47,563 nucleotides of DNA, taken from NCBI GenBank assembly GCA_900557165.1, contig USRS01000006.1, positions 1 through 47,563 of the forward strand, given 5' to 3'. Under the pieces are notes generated by a model. That model was not told where the DNA came from. It saw only the letters and a list, made by a program, of their open reading frames with translations, and did not search any database. The stretch's first letter is position 1. Every line of letters begins with the position of its first letter. Made by a program: the position numbers and the translations under genes. This stretch comes from an uncultured Clostridium sp. GTDB taxonomy: Bacteria > Bacillota > Clostridia > Peptostreptococcales > Peptostreptococcaceae. Below, one piece after another: positions 25,154-33,242 of the stretch.

Positions 25154-25669
25154 TTAACTTAATAATTCTCTTAATTTTTTCATAGTATTATGTATTCTAG
25201 ATTTTGTAGTTCCCTGAGATACTTTAAGTATTTCTGATATTTCTTCAATTGAATAACCATAATAATGTTTCAAAATAAAAGAAATTCTTTTTTCATAAGG
25301 CATATTATTTAAATGACTTATAGCTTCTTTAAACCTTATATGATTTATCAAATCCTCTTCTCCATCATAACTAGATTTCAATTCAAAATTATCATTTTCT
25401 GTTCTTATTTTATTTTTCCTAAGATAATTCTTATGTGTATTTATTCCAATTTTAATCAAATAACTAGAAAATTTACTCTCTCCTCTAAACTTAGTTATGT
25501 TTAAAGATGCTTTTAATAAGGTGTCTTGTACTAAGTCTTCTGCTAAATCTTTGTCCCCTGTCAACTTTATTAAAAATCCGTAGAGCATTTGATAATTATT
25601 TTGCAGTAGTAAGTTTAAACAATGTTTATTACCCTGCCTGGCCTTATCTAAAAGCTCTTTTTCTCCCAA
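25154..25669 (-). CDS. ECF-type RNA polymerase sigma factor
   Basis: A 171-residue extracytoplasmic-function sigma factor that would direct RNA polymerase to a stress regulon. Region 2 spans about residues 22-90, with D-L-A-E-D-L-V-Q-D-T-L-L in region 2.2-2.3, and region 4 about 112-165, with Y-S-I-E-E-I-S-E-I-L and K-S-R-I-H as its helix-turn-helix. Regions 1 and 3 are absent, as usual. The start is TTG about 9 bases after GAGGTG. Three membrane protein genes follow in the same operon in a layout like Bacillus sigY-yxlC-yxlD-yxlE. The promoter at 25723-25747 suggests that it controls its own gene. Confidence 0.92.
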   Translation of the reverse strand: MGEKELLDKARQGNKHCLNLLLQNNYQMLYGFLIKLTGDKDLAEDLVQDTLLKASLNITKFRGESKFSSYLIKIGINTHKNYLRKNKIRTENDNFELKSSYDGEEDLINHIRFKEAISHLNNMPYEKRISFILKHYYGYSIEEISEILKVSQGTTKSRIHNTMKKLRELLS

Positions 25670-25722
25670 ACTTGTAGCACCTCATTTCATTTTTTAATTC
25701 ATTATTTACTATATACTATTAA

Positions 25723-25747
25723 GACACCTAAATATTAAAAAAGTTCA
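25723..25747 (-). promoter_or_regulatory. ECF-type promoter of the sigma operon, probably autoregulated
   Basis: On the minus strand TGAAC (25743-25747) and TGTC (25723-25726) are exactly 16 bases apart, close to the TGAAC-N16-CGTC pattern of many ECF promoters. It lies 54 bases before the sigma factor start codon. No equally good TTGACA/TATAAT promoter is seen there. Confidence 0.6.
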
Positions 25748-25814
25748 CAAAAACTTATTTTTATTTTAAGGCTATGTTTTAACACAGTGTTGAAATTAGA
25801 TAAATTTGAATAAT

Positions 25815-25856
25815 AAAAAATAAAGAGTTGTATGAATAAACACATACAACTCTTTA
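25815..25856 (-). terminator. Terminator after the histidine kinase gene
   Basis: TAAAGAGTTGTATG (25821-25834) and CATACAACTCTTTA (25843-25856) form a perfect 14-bp stem with an 8-base loop. On the minus strand a T6 run follows. It ends the operon that closes with the kinase gene at 25935. Confidence 0.9.
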
Positions 25857-25934
25857 TTAAGTTCGCATTATATTAAAAATGTTCATTTTTATTGCATATG
25901 TCAATTTTCTATAACCTCATTATATTTTTGGTAC

Positions 25935-26822
25935 TTATGAGTCTAAACTAATAAAAGGTTTAAACATAATAGAAATGCTTAAAATATCCCCTTCTAAACT
26001 TACAACCTTTACTTCTCCACCAATTTTTTCAAGTAATAATTTTACAATATATAGTCCCAATCCACTACCACTACTATTACGAGATTTATCTACAGTATAA
26101 AATCTTTCAAATAAATGCTCTAATTCTGATTTTTTTAAGTCTAAAACACTATTTCTAATAATGAATATTACTTCATTGTCAAATTCATCAAGTTCAATTG
26201 AAATATATCCAGTTGAGTATTTAATTGAATTAGATATTAAATTTTGAATTATTCTTTTACATATAATTTCTTCTCCATAAATTTTTATTTGCTTTTCTGG
26301 TAATCTATTATTTATTTCAATTTCATTATTTTTTATCAAAGAATAATTAGAAATAACAATTTCCATAATTATTTGTACAATATCTATTGATGTAGTCTGT
26401 ATTTCCAAACTACTATTATCATATAAAGATACTTCATAAAAATTGTTGATTAATAAGTTTAACTCTTCAGATTTCCTTTCAATAATATTTAAATATTCTT
26501 TCTTTTCTTGTTCTGTACAATTTTTTAAAAGAGTTATATAACCTCTAATAGATGCAAGTGGTGTTCTTAGATCATGAGCTATATCAGAAATATTCTGTTT
26601 TAATCTTTCTTCTCTATTCATAATATCTATTCTAAGTTGTTTTTGCACTTGCATAGTAGTATTTATAGTTTCAGCTAATCTTTCTACATCTTTGTCATTC
26701 AAAGTGATATTAACTCTTTCTTTACTGTAAATCTGTTTTTCAATTTTTCTTAATTGTTTTTTTAATGATATAAAACGGATTAGAGTATATACGATACCTA
26801 TAACTAGTAAAACTTTTAACAT
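25935..26822 (-). CDS. Sensor histidine kinase
   Basis: Phosphorylates the response regulator encoded upstream. One N-terminal membrane helix (about residues 1-16) and almost no external part mark it as an intramembrane-type sensor. A linker (about 20-85) is followed by the HisKA domain with D-I-A-H-D-L-R-T-P (phospho-His near residue 83) and the ATP-binding domain with N-S-I-K-Y-S (N box) and G-S-G-L-G-L-Y (G box). The start was put at 26822; an ATG at 26834 touches the binding site AAAGGA. Such short kinases often answer to membrane-active antibiotics together with an adjacent ABC transporter, and here permease and ATPase genes directly precede it. Confidence 0.92.
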   Translation of the reverse strand: MLKVLLVIGIVYTLIRFISLKKQLRKIEKQIYSKERVNITLNDKDVERLAETINTTMQVQKQLRIDIMNREERLKQNISDIAHDLRTPLASIRGYITLLKNCTEQEKKEYLNIIERKSEELNLLINNFYEVSLYDNSSLEIQTTSIDIVQIIMEIVISNYSLIKNNEIEINNRLPEKQIKIYGEEIICKRIIQNLISNSIKYSTGYISIELDEFDNEVIFIIRNSVLDLKKSELEHLFERFYTVDKSRNSSGSGLGLYIVKLLLEKIGGEVKVVSLEGDILSISIMFKPFISLDS

Positions 26823-26848
26823 ACCATAATCCATCCTTTCATAGAAAT

Positions 26849-27538
26849 TTATTGTATGTCCATTTTCTTAAAATTATAATTACAAATTAAATATAAGAGG
26901 TATGTAATAGCTATAAAAAATAGGCTAAATATAAGCGAAGTAGTTCCTAATGAGGTATTTTTACTCCCTATACTATAAGCGACTGTATCCCAAGGCATTT
27001 GAGATAGTGCAAATATAAGTCCAATTACACCTGCCGATAATGCTATTGCAATACTTGAGTTTCTTATTATAACACATATAAAAAATGGAATAGATGCAAT
27101 ACACAAATCAAAAAATATCCCCACTGATATATATACTATTACAAAATATAACTCTTCACCATTAAACGACTGTCCCCAACCATAAAATAGACTGTATAAC
27201 CCACCCATAAACAAGTAATTTGTTAATAAAATAATTATACAAGCGATAATATAAGATATATATTTACTTAATAAGACTTTATTTCTTTTATGACCTGATG
27301 TTAATGTATGATTTATAGTTTTAGATACAAAATCTTTTCCAATATATGTAGTTGCAAACAAAGTACATGCTATAAGTCCAAACATTTCACGACTTTGATG
27401 AGTTAAGGCTTCTCTACCATTTAATACTCCACCATAATAAATATTTATTGCGCCTAGTACAAATAATCCTATTATACAAATTAATAATTCCTTACTGTAT
27501 TTTAACTTATACATCTCTACTTTCAAAAGATTATACAT
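26849..27538 (-). CDS. ABC-2 permease of the two-component-linked transporter
   Basis: A 229-residue membrane protein with six predicted helices and the start pattern of lantibiotic/bacitracin-type permeases (short N-terminus, helix at 18-38, E-A-L-T loop). It forms a transporter with the ATPase whose stop it overlaps by 8 bases. AGGAGG lies 6 bases before the ATG. It is too small to be BceB, so the system is of the BcrAB/LanFEG kind, which exports or removes peptides from the membrane. Confidence 0.86.
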   Translation of the reverse strand: MYNLLKVEMYKLKYSKELLICIIGLFVLGAINIYYGGVLNGREALTHQSREMFGLIACTLFATTYIGKDFVSKTINHTLTSGHKRNKVLLSKYISYIIACIIILLTNYLFMGGLYSLFYGWGQSFNGEELYFVIVYISVGIFFDLCIASIPFFICVIIRNSSIAIALSAGVIGLIFALSQMPWDTVAYSIGSKNTSLGTTSLIFSLFFIAITYLLYLICNYNFKKMDIQ

Positions 27539-28454
27539 AAAGCTTACCTCCTATTACTTTTGTGAAGTATGACTCTAAGTTCTCACCTTTGATACTAATT
27601 TCTTCAACTAGTATATTATTCAATACTAAAGTCTTATTTATTTCTGCACATTTATCAAAGTTACCGTATATCTTAATAATACTGTCATTATAGACAATAA
27701 AATCATTAATTCCTAACTCCTTTTCTAATATCATAGATGCAATTTTAATATCAGAAACTTTTATAAAAATATGTTTTTTACATCTATCATCTAAAATTTC
27801 TGACGATATCTCTTCAACTATTTTTCCTTTATGCATAATTCCATAACAAGTCGCTAGTTTATGAAGTTCACTAAGAATATGACTTGATAAAATTATTGTC
27901 ATATTTTTTTCAGTATTTAATTTTTTTAAAAGATTTCTTAACTCAGAAATCCCAGTGGGATCAAGACCATTTAATGGCTCGTCTAAAACCAAAATCTCTG
28001 GATCATCTATTAACGCCATTGCTAAAGCTAATCTTTGTTTCATTCCTAATGAAAAATTCTTAACTTTCTTTTTACCAGTGTTACTTAAGTTGACCACGCT
28101 TAATACTCTATCAATATCATTAGTTCCTGGTATTCCCTTTTGTATACGTATTATCTCAAGATTTTGTCTTGCCGTCATATCCATATATAGTGCTGGATTT
28201 TCTATTGTATATCCAATCTTTCTTTGTAGTGTGCATAATTCATTTTCCATAGTTTTCCCAAATAATTTAACGTCACCTTCTGTTGGTTTTATCAATTGTG
28301 CAATAATTTTAATTAATGTAGTTTTCCCAGCACCATTTTCTCCAATTAGTCCATAAATTTCACCCTTTTTGATGTTAATATTTACATTTTCAAGTGCTAC
28401 GTTACCTTTATATTTTTTTGATAAATTTACTGTTTGGCAAATAATTTCTGACAT
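27531..28454 (-). CDS. ABC transporter ATP-binding protein (BcrA/LanF-like)
   Basis: A 307-residue ATPase with Walker A G-E-N-G-A-G-K-T, Q-loop region I-E-N-P-A-L-Y, signature F-S-L-G-M-K-Q-R, Walker B I-L-V-L-D-E-P and H-loop S-S-H. The E in the Q-loop segment (G-Y-T-I-E-N instead of a glutamine) is the E-loop seen in lantibiotic immunity ATPases, which supports a role in peptide antibiotic resistance. AGGAGA is 8 bases before the ATG. It lies between the response regulator gene and the permease, 82 bases after the repaired end of the regulator. Confidence 0.9.
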   Translation of the reverse strand: MSEIICQTVNLSKKYKGNVALENVNINIKKGEIYGLIGENGAGKTTLIKIIAQLIKPTEGDVKLFGKTMENELCTLQRKIGYTIENPALYMDMTARQNLEIIRIQKGIPGTNDIDRVLSVVNLSNTGKKKVKNFSLGMKQRLALAMALIDDPEILVLDEPLNGLDPTGISELRNLLKKLNTEKNMTIILSSHILSELHKLATCYGIMHKGKIVEEISSEILDDRCKKHIFIKVSDIKIASMILEKELGINDFIVYNDSIIKIYGNFDKCAEINKTLVLNNILVEEISIKGENLESYFTKVIGGKLYV

Positions 28455-28536
28455 TTACATCATCTCCTTTGCCTTATATAATAATATTCTTTGTTTAAAT
28501 TTTTCTAAAATAATTTCTAAAGAATCTCTAAAGAAT

Positions 28537-29198
28537 TTATTTTAACTTATATCCCATTCCCCATACAGTTTCAATTAAATCAATATTAATTTTTTTCTAA
28601 TATTACTTATATGAGTGTTTATTGTATCATTATCATAAGTATACATATCTTCCCATACAGCTTCATAGAGATTTTTTTTAGAAAATACTTTGTTTGGATA
28701 TTTAATTAATAGATACAAAATTTCAAATTCCTTTGAAGTAAGTCTTATGATATCTTCATCTACTAATACCTCTTTTAAATCATAATTTAATGTTATATTT
28801 TTATAGTTATAAATTATTTTTTGATTAAATGATTTTACATATCTTTTTAAATTCGTTTCAATTCTAGCTAAAAGTTCCGATAAGTCGAATGGTTTTACTA
28901 CATAGTCATCTGCACCTATTTTTAATAAATCTACCTTCATTTGTATGCTCTCTTTTGCAGATAAAATAATTACAGGTGCATCAGAAAATTTTCTAACTTC
29001 TCTTAATACTTCATCTCCACTTTTATATGGCAACATAATATCTAGGATAATCAAATCAGGATTATTTTCTTTTGCAATCTTGATACCATTGATTCCATCT
29101 CTTGCTATACTCGTATCATAATTATTTTTAGAAAGATAATCATTTAGCATATCAGAAATCTCTATATCATCTTCTATAATTAAAATTTTATTCTTCAT
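28537..29198 (-). pseudogene. OmpR-family response regulator, frameshifted at the C-terminus
   Basis: Receiver domain (about 1-115) with the acidic pocket I-I-E-D-D, phospho-Asp in L-D-I-M-L-P and V-V-K-P-F, then a winged-helix DNA-binding domain (about 125-220). As written the frame leaves the family after N-I-R-K-K-L and stops at 28575. One extra A in the A7 run (sense) at 28590-28596 would restore I-N-I-D-L-I-E-T-V-W-G-M-G-Y-K-L-K and a stop at 28537, giving 220 residues, the normal length. The lost part is the wing that grips the DNA minor groove, so the written protein would probably not bind well. The start at 29198 has GAGGTGA 6 bases away; it heads the operon with the ABC genes and kinase. 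Confidence 0.85.
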
Positions 29199-29269
29199 AA
29201 TTCTCACCTCTAAATTCTACAGTTCATATTTCACATTATATAACAATTGCGAATTTAAAACACAGCCTA

Positions 29270-29330
29270 TTTTAAAAATAAAAATAGAAATGACTTTAGA
29301 GTACATATTCCAAAATCATTTCTATTTTTT
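29270..29330 (-). terminator. Terminator of the Met8-like gene
   Basis: AAAATAGAAATGA (29281-29293) and TCATTTCTATTTT (29316-29328) form a 13-bp stem directly after the stop; both flanks are A or T runs. Confidence 0.75.
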
Positions 29331-29331
29331 C

Positions 29332-29913
29332 TTACAATTTTATTATTTCCCTAAGTTCATCAAAACTTAGGTCTACAAGTTCTTTTAATTTTTTTCTTCT
29401 TTCTTTTATATCACTAGTATTTTCAATTATATTATCTCTAGCTTCTCCTAAAAGTTTTACATATTCTTCGTAGCTGTCATCATATACTTCTTCTAAATCT
29501 TTTCTTATCTTACTAGATAATGAAGGACTTTTTCCTCCTGTAGATACACTTAATAACAAGTCTCCTCTTTTAACAAAGGATGGTACTGTAAAATTAGACA
29601 AATCTTTATCATCTACCACATTTACTAACTTGTTATATTGTCTGCAATAAATACCTATCTTATGATTTACTTCTTTATTATTAGTTGCAGCCACAACAAC
29701 AAAATCATCTTTTATATATTTTTCATCATAGCTATCTTTTATCATTTCAATCTGATCTTTTATTTCTTCAAATTCTTCTATAAAATCCTGACTTATTACC
29801 TTAACTTTTTTATTAAAAGCTAAAAAATTCATGCACTTTCTATAGGCAACTTTTCCTCCACCTATAATAACTATTTTCATATCATCTATTTTTAAATTTA
29901 TTGGATAAAACAT
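29332..29913 (-). CDS. Precorrin-2 dehydrogenase (Met8/SirC-like)
   Basis: Oxidises precorrin-2 to sirohydrochlorin with NAD+, the step that links uroporphyrinogen methylation to cobalt insertion by CbiK or to siroheme. The 193-residue protein has the Rossmann motif I-G-G-G-K-V-A near residue 18, the V-V-A-A-T-N segment, V-V-D-D-K (probable catalytic Asp region) and the conserved S-T-G-G-K-S-P loop. It is of the short type without a C-terminal methylase, which here is supplied by the CobA-HemD fusion. A terminator separates it from the B12 operon, so it has its own promoter. Whether it also chelates metal, as yeast Met8 does, is open; CbiK makes that unnecessary. Confidence 0.9.
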   Translation of the reverse strand: MFYPINLKIDDMKIVIIGGGKVAYRKCMNFLAFNKKVKVISQDFIEEFEEIKDQIEMIKDSYDEKYIKDDFVVVAATNNKEVNHKIGIYCRQYNKLVNVVDDKDLSNFTVPSFVKRGDLLLSVSTGGKSPSLSSKIRKDLEEVYDDSYEEYVKLLGEARDNIIENTSDIKERRKKLKELVDLSFDELREIIKL

Positions 29914-29978
29914 TTTAACTCCCTGCTATTTTAATTATTTAATTTTAATTATATTGTAATCTAATAATTTTACAAATA

Positions 29979-30026
29979 AAAATACCTTAAAGATGTTTTA
30001 TAAACTAAACTTTAAGGTATTTTATT
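29979..30026 (-). terminator. Terminator of the cobalamin operon
   Basis: AAATACCTTAAAG (29980-29992) pairs with CTTTAAGGTATTT (30010-30022), followed on the minus strand by T-rich sequence. It lies directly after the DUF71 gene and closes the cluster that begins beyond the right edge. Confidence 0.8.
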
Positions 30027-30033
30027 TCTATTT

Positions 30034-30678
30034 TTACATTATTGATAACGCACAGTTATTTTCTATTTTTGATTTATCATACTTTATATCTATTTTATAG
30101 TCAAATATAGGTCCATCAACTACAAAAGTATGATATTCTCCATTTTCACCACAAGGATCTATTCCTTGTGATTTAATTTTTTCAATTAATTCTTTAGTAA
30201 GTGTTTTTCCTAAAAAATCTTCGCTCAAATAATCTAAGTTTACTTTTTTAATTACAGCTTTAAAACCACTATCTATCACTTCATAAACAAGTTTTTCTCT
30301 GTCTTCTTGCCAAAGAGGAAATTCATAATCTAGACCTGCATTTTTAGATCTATCAATTCCCCACTGTTTATGATGAGCTATATCTATATCTCCATAGACT
30401 ACAGATGTGGCGCCCATTTTTTTAGCTTCTCTTAACTTTTCTTCAAATACATCCTCATATTCAGATACATCACATTGGGCATAAATTATAGGGAGTTCCA
30501 AACTTTTGCTAACTTGCTCTAGTAAGTCAAAACTTAAACCATGAGTCCAAGTTTCTTCAGATGACTTTTTTACTGTAGTCAGTAAGGCTACTGGAATATC
30601 TCCTTGCTCTATTTTTCTATATAAAGCTAATATACAGTCTTTTCCACCACTATATGATAAAACAAATTTATTACTCAT
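30034..30678 (-). CDS. DUF71/COG2102 ATP pyrophosphatase of the B12-linked subgroup
   Basis: A PP-loop enzyme related to diphthine-ammonia ligase (Dph6). The ATP-binding loop S-Y-S-G-G-K-D-C lies at residues 8-15, and the family motifs Y-G-D-I-D, E-F-P-L-W, D-P-C-G-E-N-G-E-Y-H-T-F-V and G-P-I-F are intact. Bacteria make no diphthamide; comparative genomics has placed bacterial members beside B12 genes and proposed an amidation in cobinamide/cobalamin salvage. Here it is the last gene of a complete B12 operon, 35 bases after hemB. The start at 30678 has GGGAGG upstream; the ATG at 30693 precedes that site. The exact substrate is unproved. Confidence 0.85.
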   Translation of the reverse strand: MSNKFVLSYSGGKDCILALYRKIEQGDIPVALLTTVKKSSEETWTHGLSFDLLEQVSKSLELPIIYAQCDVSEYEDVFEEKLREAKKMGATSVVYGDIDIAHHKQWGIDRSKNAGLDYEFPLWQEDREKLVYEVIDSGFKAVIKKVNLDYLSEDFLGKTLTKELIEKIKSQGIDPCGENGEYHTFVVDGPIFDYKIDIKYDKSKIENNCALSIM

Positions 30679-30713
30679 AGTTTTTCCTCCCATATATTTA
30701 TCACTTTTAATAA

Positions 30714-31688
30714 CTAGCTATTTTTTAACATTTTAGCTATATCTTTAGCAAAATAAGTGATTATTATAGTTGCTCCTGCTCTTTTTATAGACATAACAGC
30801 TTCATAAATAGCACTTTCATTTAATAAACCTTGTTTAACAGCTAATTTTAACATAGAGTATTCACCACTTACATTATAAGCTGCTATTGGTAAATCAAAG
30901 TTATCTTTAAATCTTTGAATTACATCTAAATAAGATAGAGCCGGTTTAACCATTATTATGTCAGCACCTTCAGCTACATCTAATTTACCTTCAACTATTG
31001 CTTCATTTGAGTTTGATGGGTCCATTTGATAAGTTTTTCTATCTCCAAATTGAGGTGCTGAATTTGCTGCATCTCTAAATGGTCCATAAAAAGCTGAAGC
31101 ATATTTAGCACTGTATGCCATTATTACCACATTTTCAAATCCATTATTATCTAAAATTTCTCTTATGGCCCCAATTCTTCCATCCATCATATCAGATGGT
31201 GCTACCATATCTGCTCCAGATTCTGCATAACTTAATGCTATTTTGCCAAGATAATTTAATGTTTTATCATTATGTACATATCCGCTATCTGTTAATATTC
31301 CACAATGACCGTGATCAGTATATTCACACATACATACGTCACATATAACATCCATTTGGGGATTTATTTCTTTTATCTTTCTTACAGCCCTTTGAACTGC
31401 ACCTTCTGGATTAAAAGCTTCACTTGCACAACAATCTTTTTTCTCATCATCTGGAACTCCAAATAGTAATACATGTTCTATTCCAAGTTCTGTTAATTCT
31501 TTTATTTCATCTTCTAACATATCCACTGAAAAATGATAAACGCCTTCCATTGAAGGTATTTCTCTTTTTATATTTTCTCCATCAACTATAAATAATGGAT
31601 ATATTAAGTCTTCTTTTTGTAATTTTGTTTCTCTTACTAAATTTCTTATAGCTTTTGTACTTCTTAATCTTCTTGGTCTTCTTAACAT
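30714..31688 (-). CDS. hemB: Porphobilinogen synthase (delta-aminolevulinate dehydratase)
   Basis: Condenses two aminolevulinate molecules to porphobilinogen in the cytosol. The 324-residue protein has the zinc cysteines C119, C121 and C129 in a C-M-C...H-G-H-C-G segment, so it is of the zinc type, and the Schiff-base lysines K195 (Y-S-A-K-Y) and K248 (M-V-K-P). Its start overlaps the end of the cobA-hemD gene by 7 bases. Placement inside the B12 operon shows that porphobilinogen is made here mainly for corrin synthesis. hemA and hemL, which supply the substrate, are not in the window. Confidence 0.97.
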   Translation of the reverse strand: MLRRPRRLRSTKAIRNLVRETKLQKEDLIYPLFIVDGENIKREIPSMEGVYHFSVDMLEDEIKELTELGIEHVLLFGVPDDEKKDCCASEAFNPEGAVQRAVRKIKEINPQMDVICDVCMCEYTDHGHCGILTDSGYVHNDKTLNYLGKIALSYAESGADMVAPSDMMDGRIGAIREILDNNGFENVVIMAYSAKYASAFYGPFRDAANSAPQFGDRKTYQMDPSNSNEAIVEGKLDVAEGADIIMVKPALSYLDVIQRFKDNFDLPIAAYNVSGEYSMLKLAVKQGLLNESAIYEAVMSIKRAGATIIITYFAKDIAKMLKNS

Positions 31689-33220
31689 GTTAATACTCCT
31701 GTATTTAAATTAAATTTATCATTAGATATTGCATCTATCATACTTGCAATTGTCGCTGTCTCAGATTGTTTATAAACTTTTAATCCATATTCTTCAATAG
31801 TTTTACTTGTAATATCTCCTATGGAAATTATTTTCGTATCACTTAATTTTTTTATATTATCTTTGCCAATTAAAGTCATAAAGTTTTTAACTGTTGAAGA
31901 ACTGGCAAAAGTAATATAATCCACATTTTCATTTTCCATTATATCTAGTAATTCATCTTTTTTAGAATAATCGATTACAGATTCATACGTAAGTACTTCT
32001 TTTACAAAGCATTTTTCACTTAGATTTTTAACTAAAAAATCTCTAGCATTTTTTGCCCTCGGAATTAAAATTTTATCATTTTCTTCAACAATATCTTTTA
32101 ATTCTTCATAAAGTTCTTCTGCTATATATTTTTTAGGAACTATATCAGGATTAATTCCTCTTGTTTTTATATGTCTTGCAGTTTCAGCACCAACTGCACA
32201 TATTTTTATATTATATAAGGCTCTTGAATCATATCCCATTTCATTTAATTTATCAAAGAATATATCTACTGCATTTTTACTGCTAAATATTATATATGAA
32301 TAATCTTTAAGATTATTTATTTCTTCTTCTAACTCTAAGTTATTTTCAATCTTTTCTATTTTTATAGTTGGTATTTCTATTGGATTTCCACCTAAATCAG
32401 AAATTTTTTCAACTAAAGTACTGCTTTGAGTTCTACTTCTAGTCACAAGTATATTTTTTCCAAACAGCGGTTTTTCTTCAAAGAAATTTAACTTTTCTCT
32501 AAGATTTACAACTGTTCCAACTACTATCAATGTAGGTGGTTTTATATTTTCTTTTATAGCAACTTCATAAGCACTTTCCAGTGTTGCTGTTACAACCCTT
32601 TGATTATATCTAGTCGCCCAACTTATAAATGCTACTGGAGTATTTTTATCTTTACCTTCTTTTATAAGGTTTTCGCTAATGTGTTTTAAATTAGCAATTC
32701 CCATTAAAAATACTAGTGTTCCTTTAACATGAGCTAAAGCTTTCCAATCTATTTCTTTTGTTTCCTTACCATCATTTCTTGGGTGGCCTGTTATTACATG
32801 AAATGATGAAGCATGATCCCTATGAGTTATAGGAATTCCTGCATAACATAATCCACCTATGGCAGAAGTTATTCCAGGTACAACTTCAAAGTCAATATTT
32901 TCATTTCTAAGAATTTCAGCTTCCTCTCCACCTCTACCAAATACATAAGGGTCTCCGCCTTTTAATCTAGTTACTACTTTTCCTTCTAATGCTTTATCAG
33001 CTATTAATCTATTTATATCACCTTGTGGTAATAAATGATTACTTGATGCTTTTCCCACATTTATAAATTCACAGTCTTCTTTGGCTTCCTTTAAATAATT
33101 AATATTAGCCAATCTATCATAAACTATTACATCTGATTTTCTTATACATTCTAAGCCTTTTAATGTCATAAGTTTATAATCTCCAGGACCTGCCCCTACT
33201 AAGTAAACTTTTCCTTTCAT
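31682..33220 (-). CDS. cobA-hemD: Uroporphyrinogen-III C-methyltransferase / uroporphyrinogen-III synthase fusion
   Basis: A bifunctional 512-residue enzyme. The N-terminal domain (about 1-245) is the SAM-dependent methylase that adds two methyl groups to uroporphyrinogen III: V-G-A-G-P-G-D near the start, G-D-P-Y-V-F-G-R-G-G-E-E and P-I-T-H-R. The C-terminal domain (about 250-500) is uroporphyrinogen-III synthase, which closes and inverts the ring of hydroxymethylbilane. The fusion turns the HemC product into precorrin-2 in one polypeptide and is common in Clostridia and lactobacilli. AAGGAG is 9 bases before the ATG, and it lies 22 bases after hemC. Confidence 0.95.
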   Translation of the reverse strand: MKGKVYLVGAGPGDYKLMTLKGLECIRKSDVIVYDRLANINYLKEAKEDCEFINVGKASSNHLLPQGDINRLIADKALEGKVVTRLKGGDPYVFGRGGEEAEILRNENIDFEVVPGITSAIGGLCYAGIPITHRDHASSFHVITGHPRNDGKETKEIDWKALAHVKGTLVFLMGIANLKHISENLIKEGKDKNTPVAFISWATRYNQRVVTATLESAYEVAIKENIKPPTLIVVGTVVNLREKLNFFEEKPLFGKNILVTRSRTQSSTLVEKISDLGGNPIEIPTIKIEKIENNLELEEEINNLKDYSYIIFSSKNAVDIFFDKLNEMGYDSRALYNIKICAVGAETARHIKTRGINPDIVPKKYIAEELYEELKDIVEENDKILIPRAKNARDFLVKNLSEKCFVKEVLTYESVIDYSKKDELLDIMENENVDYITFASSSTVKNFMTLIGKDNIKKLSDTKIISIGDITSKTIEEYGLKVYKQSETATIASMIDAISNDKFNLNTGVLTC

Positions 33221-33242
33221 AATTTCATGCTCCTTAAATTTA

